A stretch of 64,000 nucleotides of DNA from Antennarius striatus (lineage: Eukaryota; Chordata; Actinopteri; Lophiiformes; Antennariidae), in the NCBI RefSeq assembly GCF_040054535.1, contig NC_090797.1, positions 4,283,501 through 4,347,500 of the forward strand, written 5' to 3'. Made by a program: the position numbers and the translations under genes. Below are positions 27,061 through 41,150 of the stretch, one piece after another. Under the pieces are notes generated by a model. That model was not told the origin of the DNA, made no database searches, and saw nothing but the letters and a program-made list of their open reading frames with translations. The stretch's first letter is position 1; each line of letters begins with the position of its first letter.

Positions 27061-27099
27061 AGGTGTGAAACCATTTTGTTGCTTAATCATTAAATACCC

Positions 27100-30000
27100 A
27101 TTAAGACTAAATTAAAACAAATAAAAGCCACAAAACAAAAAAAGCAGAATGTAAATGTTTTATTTTTGGACACCATCATTACTTTAGCACTGTGCCTTCA
27201 TCTGACAGGAATTACATAATAAAACACATTGCTGATGTCTGTGTGGGGTAAAAATCACTAAGGTTCTACTTGTCACTGGACAGTTTGATATCTGACAATT
27301 GTCTTCAGTGAAAATTTAAGTTTTTCTCCCATATTAGTGGGAAACGAAGTTGACAAAATTATGTTCTTTTATCAATGGGTCAAGTTAAGAAAATCATCCC
27401 ATTACAACTACATGTTAATCAAATGTACTGAAAATACAGAAAAGATACTTTCCAATCACTTGTGCTGGTCTTCATGCAGGCTTCACTGTTTCTTCTTCGG
27501 TGGTGTTGCAGTTGTTAACACTTACCTTCAGGGCTGTGGAGTAAAAGTATGACCAAACAACTCAAGTGAAAGCAGAGTCCCAAGCTCTACTGCCTGTTTA
27601 AACCTGCCTGCTTTGTCACAATGGCATTGCACTGAGCTACTGCATATTCAGTTGACTTAAACCACAAGAGTCAAAAACATTTTGGGGAAGGGGTGTCAAT
27701 CATGCATGATTTGGGCCCACTTAACGCAAGCCTCAGAGGTCCAGTCAGATATGGATCCTCTCCAAAAAACAAGCATAATGACTGTTTTCCATGCATGTCC
27801 AAACTGCACCATTTTCCAAAATTGCTTTGTGCAGAACAAACATTTTACCAAAATTAACTTTTTACAGTTACAAAGGAATGAACATTTACCATATTTAAAA
27901 TCATTATGTTGGTACCAGAAGACATCTTAAGAAGGGATTTAAACAATTTTGAATTCTTACAGTCTGAATATCTTTTTAAATTTCAAAATTTCAACTGCCA
28001 TTATAAAATCTTTGGATTCATAATCTAAGATAAAAACAAAACAAAAAACAAAACAAAAAACCCAACATAACAGAACTCTTGGACTGGGATAAAAGGTGTA
28101 CTACAGTAAAAGTCGTTCACTAGTTTTCAGTTCATTTGTGGCGATACTATTTTGTTCCTGGACTTTGTCATAGTACTGAAATTCAATGATTTAGTCTGGC
28201 TTTAAACTAAACAGTAAAAAAACATTTTGTTTGGGGGTTAAATGTGTGTATCTAAGAGGTTATCATGTTGAATATTTAACAAGTTCTTTTTCATCACAAA
28301 TGCAAGACATGAACATGATCAGTAATGGATTAACAACATTGTTGAACATTACACTTAAAGTATGCATTCCACATTTAACAAAATGTTACTTTGCTTCTCA
28401 TTTTGAAAGCATACAGTATTTATGACGTAACAAAGTAATTTGTATAAAAAACCAAAGACAAACAAAAATAGTTTAAGAAGTTGTAGCAAAAATGTGCCCC
28501 GCAGCAAATTTCAAACAAGTGGGATTAACTGACGTTCAGAAAATGATCAAGTTCATGTAAACTTGCTTGTATTGACATTGATTACTGAATCTATGCACCT
28601 CTATTAAAAAAACAAAAAACAAAACACAATTTGAGTCATGATAATATCCACAATACACACGACCGCATTTGTGAAAGTTTTTTTGTTTTTGTTTTTTGGC
28701 ACTCAGGTGTGTGGGGTCTGAACAGCTCAGTGTCCATGTAGACAATTTTCAAAATTCAACTATCAATACAACGCAAAAACACAAATCAGAACCTAATGTT
28801 TTACTGACTGAAAAGCTGCCTCTTAAAACACAGCAAGCTAACCATAGTTCAGACAATTTCAACATGAAAAGGCTGCTGTAGAAAACACATTTAATATAAA
28901 TGAGTCACTTAGAGGAATTGACCAAATGCATCGAGTAACATTTTTTTTATTACAACACCATCTATGTTTAATCAAAAGCAGAGACATTTACAAACATATT
29001 AACCACGAAAAGAATGCATGAGAATGAGGGTGGAGAGAAAGGTCAAATATGCACCCTATAAAAACTGAGGTCTAAACTGAATGTACACAGCACAGTGAAT
29101 GAGGAAAAATATAAAACAAATAGGATGTAATGTGTGTGTGTGTGTGTGTCTACTAGTCTGTGTGCCATTTTATTGTGTCTTTGCAAAAAAGCGTCACATA
29201 ATTTCAAATAAAACATTGTAAAAAATAAAAGGGCTGTTTGGAAAGTTTTTCTTTCATCTTTAGTTACCATAAGTATAGATGTTTAGATATTATAGCCTTA
29301 CACAGGTCAGGGTCTTCCATCCACTGCTCTTAGTCAGGCAGATAAGATGAACAGACAGGGAGAAGGATGAGAGGAGAGATGGAGGGGTAGAGGAAGTGGA
29401 GGCGGTTGTGATCCTGTCCAGGCAAGCAGGGTAGGGAAGTGGTGTCGCACTGAATCCTCCTTTTCCTTCCATCCATCCTTGATCCTCGTTAGCTGAAAGG
29501 TGTCAAAACGAAGGGTGGAGTTTGGTTTCGAGGCAGCCCAATAGTTAACAGTACCCCCTCCCTCACCAGTCAAACTTCTAGACTACACATACAGAGTTCA
29601 CACCAGGGCTGGGTTCAATTCACCATCACTTCACCAGGCCTGGAATGCAGCCCATTTTCTCAACACTTTATTGATACATGGAGGAGAGGGCAGGAAAACG
29701 TAGAATTTTTCTTTAGCTGGGGTATTTAAAATAAAGAACAGCCCACTGGAATGTTCAGTGGTTACTCTTCACACTTTGTGGACCGTGTATTGTCCTCAGC
29801 CCCAGCACAGACACAGAAACATGTCATGCAAACTTGGAACGAGAAATACTAAAGAAGCAAATTTACACACACAAGGAAATGTAAAAACAACAGCGCAATT
29901 TACTCCTGCAGGATTTAAAAGCATTTATAGGCACATAAATAAATGTCATATACAAAAACTTGCATGTTATGCAGGCCTTAAGTTTAGTTGTTTTGTTTTT

Positions 30001-33000
30001 TTAACATAGTTAAGACCCATACTGAAAATTTACTGAGTAACAAATTCAAGCATAGTCTGCAGTGTACACAGTGGAATTCAGGGATGGACAATGGGGATCA
30101 TGATCATCAAAGGGATAAATGGTGGGCAAACCAAGCCTCACTCTGTATCTCTAACTACTGTTCTGTTCAGAGCCGCCAACCATTAGTGTCCCCTATCTGA
30201 GATTTTTAACTATAAACTTGGATAAAGTTCCAAAAATTGACTGGGATGTTAAGTTGTCTTTGGTATTTAGTTATGTATGCAATAATAAAGAAAACTGTTA
30301 ATAATGTGGATACTTGATATGAAATCTACTTCAATCTTTCCTTTATTAACTCTCACACATACCTGAGAAACGATTTGCTCGTATCACAACCAGTTTTTCA
30401 GAAATTAACCAACACAGGATTAAAAGACAGAAAGCACAAAACAAGAGCTGCAGATGACGACACAAAGCTACAATCAGAAAGGTACACATCTGACTCGAGC
30501 ACAAATGACACTGAAGTTTATTCTTCTGTGACAGATGCGACTTTGTATAGTCTGTTATGGTCTAGTTAACATGATGCCTAAGACGCATTTTTATTTTAGA
30601 AACACAAAATCCATCATACAGCGTACAATACACAAGACTGGGAACCTCATTTTCATAATAGTGGACCACAGTAAGGGTCAAGTAGACTCTTGACATTGAT
30701 TAAGCATCTCTAGAAGGATGTAATTTTTTTTCTTACATTAAAAAAAAAATTCTGATGCAGAATTTTTTTTAAATCAGGTACTTCAACTTGATGACACACT
30801 ATTGCTTTATGGGTGAATTAAGGCTGCAGCAATAATTTTATTCAGTTCATGGGCATGGCTCAAAAGATTCAAGTGTTTACTGAAAATTGATGGAATTGCA
30901 TTTTTCTCCGCACAAAAAAGGGTTTTTGATTGACATTGTGTGTGTCTACAAACACAGTTCAGCCAAAAAGACAATATGTTACAAAGCACTGGTAAAAAAG
31001 TTCTCCTTATCACACTGTTTCTTAAAAGGGACTGTTCATATCAGTACATGTAGGAATGGGCAAAACTGATATTTTCTCAGTGGACAGATTACATTACATT
31101 ACACCTATAAATCCTTGGCCATGCGGTTTCAACATACCATATACGAGTCAGGCCAGGGTCATGCACACCATAACATCCTCTGAGACAATTAGTTTCTACC
31201 AAAAAACCCATAAAACAGCCTGACAAGATACTTACCATACACACATTCATTTTATAGATTACATTTGGCCATGGCAGCAAACTAAGCGACACCCTGTACC
31301 ATCAATCATGCCTTCATACAGTTATAACGGTTTTAAATAACAGCACCACACACTTATCAGTTACAGTGACGGCACAAGGAATGATTACTTTGCGATGATT
31401 TCATAAATAAATCTGCATATAATGCTAACAGAGCATAATTCAATACGGTACAGTATGATAACCTTCAATGTTCAGACCAGGTTATACTGTGAAGCGACTG
31501 CCGCAGATTCTAGAATACTCCTGCCACTAATTTGGAAATCGGGTTCAGTATCAAAAATAGGACTCAAAAATTCCAGAGTCCATCAGAATTTTTAATTTCA
31601 ATTCTGCTTCAGTTCCCAAATGCGTTTCCCTTTTAACTTACGTTTCAGTTTACATGGAGTGACATTTTCATTGATCGACCTCTGCAGAGCGATAAAACTA
31701 GTTCTCAGTTCACCGCTGCTAAGATGTGATATTTATATGGTGTCACTCATAATGAACAAGAAATTCTATAAATAGAACTGCTTGTATAAACCTTTTTTTT
31801 CCCCCTCCTTTTTTGACACAACCCCTCAAACTAAAAGAAGATCAATAATCAACAATGGGAACTGAACAACAGAACTGAAATAGCAATAAAAATATTTTAA
31901 CTTCAAATGACAATAAGTCTCTTAAACATCTCACCCACTTAATGCATTTCCTGATGGCCATTATAATTTTTTTACTGCAACTTTTTGGTCAAGATACTTA
32001 ACTCCTGCATTTTCTTTCACTACATAGTATCATAACAATCAGGCCTTGCGCCCACTGGGGATCTCTTATCAAGCAAATGACAAAATGCTGGTGACTGCTG
32101 CTACAAAGCCACTGTTAAAATGCAGTGCTTGAATTTGTTTAAAAAACAGCAACTGCCAATGTAAAAATGCACAATTGTGAAAATAAACTATCTATGCATG
32201 AGATTACTCTGTTTTGCTAAAGAGGTTCCCAGTGGACGCAAAATCTTTTCAGTAAAAAAAATGGATTGTAGGGACATATGGGTGGAACATGGGTCAAATA
32301 TTTTGCACAGCTATATCACATGACATAACTGAAATATTCACATTCTTTCAGTTTTTTAAATTTTGCCTGTTTTCACAATCCAGCAAGACCATCCCAGATA
32401 ATCTTGGTAAGCATGGAAGAAAAACGCTAATTTATAAAAATAGTGTGTACCTATCGACTGCATTTGCAGCTAAGTGGAACCAAATTAAGACATGAAGATG
32501 TCAAGCGTGAATGAAGGCAACATTAGAGATTGGGACAGATTATTTGGGATGGTGTGCAGCCATACAGAGATGCTAAATTCTTCCTGTATGCTATGACACT
32601 ACTGTTTGGGGACTGATTTACACACAATACCACACACATCTTAGTTCTTAGGAATCAAAGGACATCACAACCACACAATATCGTTTCAACCAGCATTTCC
32701 AAAATGTTACAGAAGTTATCATGGTCAACACGCAAGTAACGCAACGGACGAAGACATCTAACACCAATTTTCCATTATAAACACCAGTGTGTCTTAAAAC
32801 ATTAGCCTCATACAATTTAAACCACACACGAATGACAATCAGCAATAATCTGCAGACTGGGGTCAAAGTGTTTCACAAAAGTGCATCTGCAACTCAACCA
32901 TAATAAAACTTCATATACAAAAATCTAGTAGGAGACAAAAAGCTAACAGCCAAAATACTGAAAATGCTTTCATGATCTCTTGCCAACCAAGGAAGATTAA

Positions 33001-34864
33001 TCACGACACAATCAATACTAAAGCCTAAAACGGCAATATTTTTGAAATACATGCAGGTGTTACAGAAAAATCACAATTTCATTTTGCACCATGTATCACA
33101 ATGTCAAGTATAAATATAATTTACTGTATAGTAATTAATAAAGCTGCAACAGCATACTTGTGTATTTTCATTTTCTGTATGCATATATTACATTATCATT
33201 ATTAATCTCATTTCCTTCAGTTTAACTGGGTCAGGAATCCCAATAAACAATTTACAATCTGAACAGATATAATTGGATCTTTTTTTTACCATTAATACAA
33301 ATAAGATTTGGTGCTTAATGTAAACAAATCGTATTGCCCTATGAAAAATAATGTCACAACTATATCACTGATCAATCCGAGCAGAACATCAAACTTTTAC
33401 TTTTGAAATGTGATCCAAATTATACCTAACATCAGGTTCATGTAGCTGGATGTGTTTACAAAGGGGATCAATAATAGTAAATCACATCTATTTTGTCACA
33501 ACATGATACAAATATTTTTTCAACTTAAGCTCAACAGCTCAAATAGAGGTTCAACGGCTTAAAAGTGAGCAACGCTACGCTGCAAAAACATTTAATTTGA
33601 CACATTGCTAACAATGCAAATCTGGAACAGTCACATTAAAAATATCCTGTGTCCAAAACAATCATTAAATGGACACTTTAAATTTTCAAGGTACTGGAAA
33701 TATTACATAAATATTGTATATTGTATCTAAAATTGAAATAACATGTTTACACAGGTCAACAGGTTGGACATGTAATTTTTTTTCCAACTCAAGACAGAAT
33801 AGATGACACAAAGTGCTTAAGAATTGTAAAAACTGGGGCAATACTTGACATCTGAAACGATTTAAACCATTGAGCAACTAGAGAAGGCACACCAGCAAAT
33901 CAACTCAGAGATCACAAACTTCAGTAATTTTAAGCTGCCATGATAAAAAACAGCAATCGATAATGAAATTGAATCTTCAATGTTTTTGGTCCACTGGCAA
34001 GTCTGGCTGGTAAAACCACAAATAAATGACCCAAACAGTTAAGTGTATGCTGTTAAGTTTGTTGGCTTTTCCATCTTGCAATTCAAGTGTTCTTACTATT
34101 ATTGTGTTTTTTGTTTTTAACTTACAAAAATAATTTTGAAAAATTTTGGCTAATTACCAACATCAGAGGCTTGGAGACCAAAAAGTAATAATTTCCTCTC
34201 AAATTCAGTTTTCAGTAATTATCAATGGATTTTCAGATTTGGGGAGACTCGCAACACTAAATACAACGCAACCCTATTGGAATACATGTAGTGTGTCTTT
34301 TTCTGACAGACAAAATACAGAATAACACAACTGACGTCCAATCTTGAAATTAAGGAAAGACTTACCTTACACTTACCTGAAACCAAACGACAGTTTTTAA
34401 AGTCTTTTCTTGCTCTCTTTAGCTCTCCTTGTCACCTTCCACAAATATTTATAGAAGGATTTTACATAAACACTTTCTGTAGTCTAACTTCTTCATAGCT
34501 TTAAGGCTTGAAGTTAGAAAAAAAATAAAATCTCAAGGCACTTTTCCTCTATGGTTTGTAGCTGTAGAATGAGATTCATCCATTGCACACTCTACATTTT
34601 ACTTTCTAACAAAAAGTGTTAAAGGTACAGAAATCTACCACAAATTTTGAGTTAAGAGGTGATGTTTTTAAGTCTTTAAAGATGAAGAGGTGAGCAATCA
34701 AAGCAGACTTTTGCAAACTGAACAATGGAGTGTCTATGCAAATCAGGATTTTAAAAATGAACTAAACTAGCTCTGTGAAAGTCTAAGACGGGTGTAGTGC
34801 TGGAAACGACAGAAAAAAGTTTATTCTAGGAGAAAATAAAAATGGTACTAACCTTCTGCGTCGT
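27100..34864 (-). other. cpsf6: Long AT-rich region downstream of cpsf6, probable extended 3' UTR
   Basis: Almost 8 kb with no ORF of note, few repeats and very low GC, following the cpsf6 stop on the minus strand. Several minus-strand AATAAA hexamers occur, including one about 40 bases after the stop (complement of 34820-34825) and one near the far end (complement of about 27160). CPSF6 transcripts in vertebrates are known to have long 3' UTRs, so much of this may be transcribed. A donor-like AAG/GTTAGT sits 12 bases after the stop (exon end 34853) and an acceptor-like TTTCAG precedes 29492. An untranslated last exon is therefore possible. Confidence 0.45.
29129..29149. repeat. Short (TG)n tract
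   Basis: About ten TG units within the AT-rich region downstream of cpsf6. Confidence 0.9.
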
Positions 34865-37800
34865 CTAGCGATGTCGGTACTCCCGGTCTCTCTCTCTCTC
34901 ACGGTCCCTGTCGCGATCCCTCTCACGATGGCGGTCTCGCTCCCGACTGCGTTCCCGGTAATAGTCCTCATGGCGGTCGCGACTGCGGGACTTGTGACGG
35001 CGGCTCTTTTCTCTTGAGCGGCTGTGGTCTCGTTCCCTAGAACGCTCTCGCCTGTCAGATGTAGGTATGAATGGACTGTACGCTACAGATTTGCATTCAA
35101 CTTCTGGTTATAAACTCTTACCTGGAGGCAGAACCGTAACTTTTTGACTCAATGCCATGGAGACAGTCCTGTAGGGAACTGATGAGGACCTTACAGCGGT
35201 CATCTGCTGAGACTTTGGACTGTTTAATCAGACTGATGGCTGTCACCAAGGTCTCTATTGCGCTGCCGTAGTCAGCTAAAATGAAGACAAATTCACATTA
35301 CGCTCCAATTGGACACCAGTTGGCCTTAAATCTGACGGCAACATGAGTAGTAAATATACCTGCACTGGCATCAGACACCGCTCTAGATATGGCGCTGGAG
35401 GAGATGGCTCTGTTCCTGTTCATGATCTCCTCAAACTCGGCCTCACTCAGAGGCGTCCGGGATGCCTCCATATCCCTAAAAAACAATAACGTAACCATCA
35501 TGGAATATGCTTACGTAAGTTGATCAGATGCTGTTATTAAAATGAATGCAAACAGAGTAATTTCTCTGAACAACAGCACTTGTATTGTTGTATTGCCAAC
35601 GTATAGATAATGTACTAAGAGAGTGACATGTGGTACTGCTCCCCCTCTACTAAGTAATCTTACCGGCCTCCTGGGCCGTAATCTCCTCTTTCATACGGTG
35701 GCGGACGTCCGTATGGGTCGCTTGGTCCAGGGGGCCCTCGGCTATCATTGGGGGGCATGTTGTTGTTGCCGGGTGGGGGAAAGAATGCAGGGTTGACATG
35801 AGGGGCTGGTGGTGGACCACCTGGTGGGGGACCCGGCATGTGAGGAGGTGGAGCCAAAGCCATGGGAGGCCCGATGGGGCCTGGGGGACGAGGAGGGAAA
35901 GGTCCTGGGGGTGGTGGGCCCTGCTGAGGTGGTGGTGGCCCAGGGGGTGGTCCATAACCTGGAGGAGGTGGGCCTGGAGGCATGGGTCCCATTGGAGGCT
36001 GGCCGAACTGACCAGGGAAAAGAACAGGAGGAGGGGGTCTGTCGCCGCGATTTGGAGGACCAGCTAAGGGAGGAGGAAGGCCTTGACCAGGAGGGGGAGG
36101 ACCTGGAGGGCCGGGGGGGCCAGGTGGACCAGGAGGCGGACGCGGGGGACCTTGCATCCCACCTAAAACACAAATCAAAGGAAAATGCAGAATGAGACAA
36201 AATAAAATCTAGTGAGCTGATTCCCTCTCGTGATTTATTCTACTTCTTAACAGGCAGAGCTCTTTCCAATCAAGTCAGGCTGTGACGGTGAAATCACAGA
36301 CTTGGGTAGATTCCCAACAAAAACTGGCTCAGCCGATATATTGGCCAGGCCCTGGCTTTAATAACTTGTGTTTTCACCCTTTTTTAAAAAACAAAGATGC
36401 CCTTCAGGAAATTATATAGGACGCTCAACACTGGGACAATGACGAAAGACAGAAAAGGATCAGCAAGTCAAAGAACAAGAGATGCCAAAAAAAAAAAAAG
36501 GCTGCAAAAATAATGCTGCAAATGAAATCAGAAGGCAGCAGAATAGGTGATAGGACACAAAGTACCTTCTATAAGCAACCCTTTTAACCAGTCTGTATTT
36601 AATGTGGAATCATTTATCGCACTAAATAGACACAATACAAACTTAGAAGTCACCTTGAGTTCAGCATGGCAAGATACTCTACTCACAGCTAGCAAATAGA
36701 CTATTCCATGCTAGGGATGCTCATGAGGTGCCATTTTAAAATACCAACACAGCAGGGCTTTGTCATGAGAATTTTTCTTTTAATTTCTCAAAAAACTGCA
36801 CAAAGATTTTTTGTTGTTTTTTTTATGTAAAGGACTGACTCACACTGACTCATCATCCAACCCTAGAAGAGGAACAAAATAGGAACAGAGATGCCGTATG
36901 TAGATTCAATAACAATGTGGAAAAACTAATGTACTTGAAGCAGTATTAATGTTGTCATGGAGATTTAATGGTCTGACCACCACAACATCTGCTTCTCTAC
37001 AATGCTTTAGTTTGAACACATTTATTCTTATGTAATGCCAACAGCATTCAACTGTACAAGGGTTCAGATGTCAGCTGTTTTGGATACTTAACCAGACTTT
37101 TCCAATGGCACAACTCACTCATATCAGCAGCTTTGGGTTAAGGCAAAAATATATATATAAAAAAGAGAGATCGACCAAATCAATCAGATCAACTGAGGTG
37201 TTTCACCTCTGCCACGCCAGCTCCCGTTCCTGCCTCCCGGCGGGAAGGGATTGAAACTCATATCCATCAGAGGGCCATCTTGGTGCCTAATCAGATCTGG
37301 TCTCATCCCAGAGCCTAATGGGGAAGAAAGCAAACCAATCACAACTCTTCCCTTTTAAAAACCTTCCCCTATTAAACCGAAGGACTGTCACAGTCCAGCA
37401 GCGCAGGTCACCAGCCACTAAGCGAAAGAAGAGATGTCAAAAAGTTGGGATGAGGGGAAAAAAAGACGCAAAAATTAAAAACAAAACAAAAAAAACAGGA
37501 AAAAGCTGGAAACTCCATTCTCTCCCTCCACAAGTAAGACGGCCAATCCAAGACTTAAGAGTTTACGGTGGGTAGTACGCCAAGTAAAGCTTTCAGCAAC
37601 CTGCTTGTCAAGAAGCGGTGTTGGAAATTTCAGTGAGCGGAAAACTGCAGCCAGCGAAGAATTATTTGTTTGACTGGAGGTAGGGAGGGACAAAGAAAGG
37701 CCAATCCAGACGAGGAAGGAAACATGCAAAGATACATCTCAGCCAGGAGACGGTCAATGAAAGAAAGCTCCCTTAGAAGAACTACACTCTAGAACAGACT

Positions 37801-40800
37801 AGCCTTGGTTTCATGCAAGTGTGAGTAGTAGCGAAGCCTGGAATGTTCTAGCAGAGCACCAATACCAGATAGAAAGTTTCTATGAAACTTGTTATACTGT
37901 TTCGTTTATTTAAACCTGTCGCACTACTATTTGACTGCAAGAAAAATTAAAGAAAACATAAAATTAAAAACAAGAAGGAATCTTTTAACAATACTAGGTC
38001 TACACCAAGAATCTACCGAAACCATCTGCCTTATCAGATGGATTTATCACTGCTAGTTTTCCAGTAACACATGCGGTAATAATTAAACATTTTATTTGTT
38101 GTCTTTTATGTCATGAACTCACCTTGCTTTGTGCAGAAAAAATTATTTTAAATATTTGATGAGGACAAGCCCCTAAGGGGGTTTTATTCCTACCCTAACG
38201 GAATAACAAACTAACCAGGAAAGTGTGGCGGGGGCCCGCCAGGTCCAACAGGACCAGGAAAGCGGTCTCCTCCAGGGCCGGGTGGCCCAGGAAATCTGCC
38301 TCTGCCTCGACCCATGGGAAAACCTCCACGAGGGCCTGTGCCAGGGGGACCAGCTTTGCCTTCCCCAGACATCTGGCCTGACTGCGTACCTGTGAAATGA
38401 CAAAAAAAACAAACTATTTTACAGGTATGACAGAACCAATACATGCATTTGCATATAACTACATATATAAACGCACCCATAATAGGTGGGCAATCCATCT
38501 GCTTACTTTTGCGTGACTGCATCTCAAATTGGCTGAGGGACTGTTTGTTGCATGGTGTGACAATTGGATTTTGACCATGCAGTTCCCTTTTTGATAGCAG
38601 CTCCATTAGCTTCCTGGATGATGCCTCAGAGCCCACACACACCAGCGCAAACCTGTCAGATAGATTAATTCATAGAAGATATGTGGAAATCAGTTAATTT
38701 GGAATGAGCAATTCTCCTGCTCTAATATAAAGAAGAAGAAAAAATGTAGCTATCCATCAGCAACCATAAAAATACATTATAATCACAAAATACATTATCC
38801 CAAGACATAAACAAAACTATCAAACAAAGAAATACAGTCTAGAGTCACAAAGTATTGTAAACTAATGCCGGCTGTCCTCCTATGATGTATGTAATGAAGG
38901 GCTCACCCTTTTGACTGGCCATTGGCCCTGTTTTCAAAGAACTTGATCTCTAGCACATCTGTGATGCCTATCGACCGGATGGCTTCTGTCAGATCCTCAT
39001 CTGTCGTCCACTGCATGAAAGAAGACAGTGTTAGATTATAAAAACCTAAATGTTTTATTTTGTAATGAAATGTGGGAGTCAACATTTGTCAGGACATAAG
39101 ATCAGCTCCTTGAATGCTGCTAATTTTAGTTTACAGAAAATGTCTATATGGTGGTACATATCTAAATAATCTAAATGGAACAGAATTTTAGGGTACTCAC
39201 CCACGTGAGGTTCCCTATGTATAAGGCAATCCTTTTTCCTGTGTATGTGTACACCACATTGGGCGGAGCACTTTTCCCCCCTTCTGTGCCTCCCGGTGAA
39301 GGTAGTGCATCCAGATAGTCACGGTCTTCTGGAGCATCACCATTGTTGGCTGACGGGGATATAACGTCGTCATACAGGTCAATCTGCTCATGGACTGGAT
39401 AGTCAGCTTCCTGTGGAGTAGAACAGTAAAAGTTCTTTAAAACAGGCCGTACAGTGAGAAAATTCTACTAAACCTTTGGTACTCTTTGTAGAATTAGGTA
39501 GAGTTGGGAATAATAGTACCACCTCTGAGCATTGGTAGTTGATAACCAAACAGACCTTTTTTTAAAGATGAATTTAACAAGCATAGATATAAAAAAATAT
39601 GATTTTTTAAATATCTAATAATCTTTTTTTTTTTAAAATCGTACACATAACCTGCAATGTATGACAATTGCACAGATTTTAAATACAGGCTTCATCCCGT
39701 ACTTTATTAATCCCGAAGGAAACAATACAAATCTCAACCACGCACACAAAACAACACTTGAAATGTATCACATACTATGCAGTATTAAAATAAACACGTC
39801 AAGGGATCACTGCAACACAATTATTCCTCCCATGGTACAAGGGGAAAACAAGTGTTACAAAACCAGTTTGCTATTGCAAGGCTTTACAGTGAGATAAAAC
39901 AGAAGCAAGAGGAGTTTCCTTCAGTTCAAAAGTGTAAAAACACACTCACGGTAATATCCAGGTCCAGCACTTTGACACATGACCATAACATTTTGTTGAT
40001 CAGTGATTCATAAACCACCGAAAAAGACATATTACAAAATAATGTAATAAATGTGCAAACCGTGTATTTGATAAATAAAAGGCCATTTAGCTTCATTCTA
40101 TCAGTTTCATTTATGTTATCACGTCATAAATTCAACAAATACTGTGCACCACAGTTTCACGAACACCAATTTTTGGTGATATAGTACAGAAAATATGCAT
40201 TATCAACTAACTTAATGCATGCAAACAGGTTATAGGGCTGCATACATCGAATTGCAGGCATAACAATCGCTGCATAAAAATAGCATAAAAAAACTTTCAC
40301 GGAAATTAATTTTACAATTAAAAGTAAACATTAATACGTTCCACTACAACATTGGAGATAATCTGTTTCTACTCTTCACAAAAGAGGATCGTACGGATTT
40401 TATTTATTGGTAATGAGCGAGAAAATATCGACTACGCAGACACATTAATGTTATTGCTGATGTTTAAATGCTATGAAATGAGCACAACTGTCATTATTGT
40501 GTTTTAGACTCATTCACGTTTTCATTTCAACCATTTAACTAAAAACAAAACCGGTTTCCATTAAGCTAGAAAAAAATATTCTAAGTATAATTTTTTGTTT
40601 TGCGGCTAATGCTAGCTGGCTACAACATCCCACGAATGTTTGTGTAGCGAGCCCGCCACAGGCGGCTAGGCCGTGGCCTGAAACAATGAATGCCCAACTT
40701 TGAAAGCGGTTGCTTGTAACATTCAAGCAGAAATTATGTATATCTACAAATGCATATTATTTACAATGTGCAGCATATATGGCAATAAACGTTTACAATA

Positions 40801-41050
40801 GCAGTAATGTTGTGCTACATGTCGATAGTATCCGAGTGCAGGCTAACAGCATGGGAAACGGCGGCCTGCATGTCAAGAGCTTATTTCACCAGCAGCGCAA
40901 ACCTTATACCGATCAAATTAACGACAAAACATTACAAAGAATATATAGAAATGTTAGTCTACTCGAACTGTAGTGAATATTAGTTAATACCTCTCGAAAT
41001 TCCTCCTCTACGTCGGCATAGATGTCGATATGATCCACACCGTCCGCCAT
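34865..41050 (-). CDS. cpsf6: Cleavage and polyadenylation specificity factor subunit 6 (CFIm68)
   Basis: The large subunit of cleavage factor Im, which with NUDT21 binds UGUA sites and directs poly(A) site choice in the nucleus. Exons in transcript order: 41050-40991, 39410-39201, 39010-38907, 38652-38507, 38389-38216, 37314-37207 (cassette), 36162-35664, 35475-35360, 35275-35122 and 35051-34865 (TAG). Phases close to 585 residues with the cassette and 549 without (human 588 and 551). The RRM has RNP2 ALYIGNL and RNP1 GQSKGFALV. A Pro/Gly-rich centre, mostly in one 499-nt exon, includes [10 protein letters not shown], the FG motif of human CPSF6. The C-terminus is an RS-like Arg/Glu/Asp/Ser domain ending REYRHR, used for transportin-3 import. 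ATG context [14 protein letters not shown] fixes the start. Confidence 0.97.
37207..37314 (-). CDS. cpsf6: cpsf6 cassette exon (long isoform)
   Basis: A 108-nt exon with TTAG acceptor and GTGAAA donor. It encodes [20 protein letters not shown] and an [15 protein letters not shown] tail. Its length is divisible by three, and both flanking introns are phase 1, so skipping keeps the frame. The size corresponds to the roughly 37-residue insert that separates the human 588- and 551-residue isoforms. Confidence 0.85.
39700..39735 (-). mobile_element. Tail fragment of a fish LINE (antisense)
   Basis: The minus strand reads TTTCCTTCGGGATTAATAAAG, close to the 3' end common to several fish non-LTR retroelements. 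A related word, TTTCCTCCGGGATTATTAAAG, occurs on the plus strand near 20268-20292. Only the terminal piece remains. Confidence 0.4.
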
Positions 41051-41150
41051 TTTCCTCCAACCCGTCTCGCTATCCGTCCGGCTGTGCCGAGCAGCCGTGA
41101 GGCTGGAACAATGAGACGGTGACGGGGGAGCAGCGCCCCCTTAAGGTTAA
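41051..41150 (-). promoter_or_regulatory. cpsf6: cpsf6 promoter / 5' UTR region
   Basis: A short GC- and CpG-rich patch immediately upstream of the cpsf6 ATG, abruptly bounded by AT-rich DNA beyond 41150. This fits a housekeeping-type CpG promoter. No TATA box is seen. The transcription start is not determined. Confidence 0.5.

Noticed and set aside
35745..36200. ORFs in other frames and on the plus strand over the Pro-rich cpsf6 exon (for example 35809-36195)
   Set aside because: GC-rich proline codon repeats open the other frames. The minus frame with [11 protein letters not shown] is the conserved cpsf6 reading.
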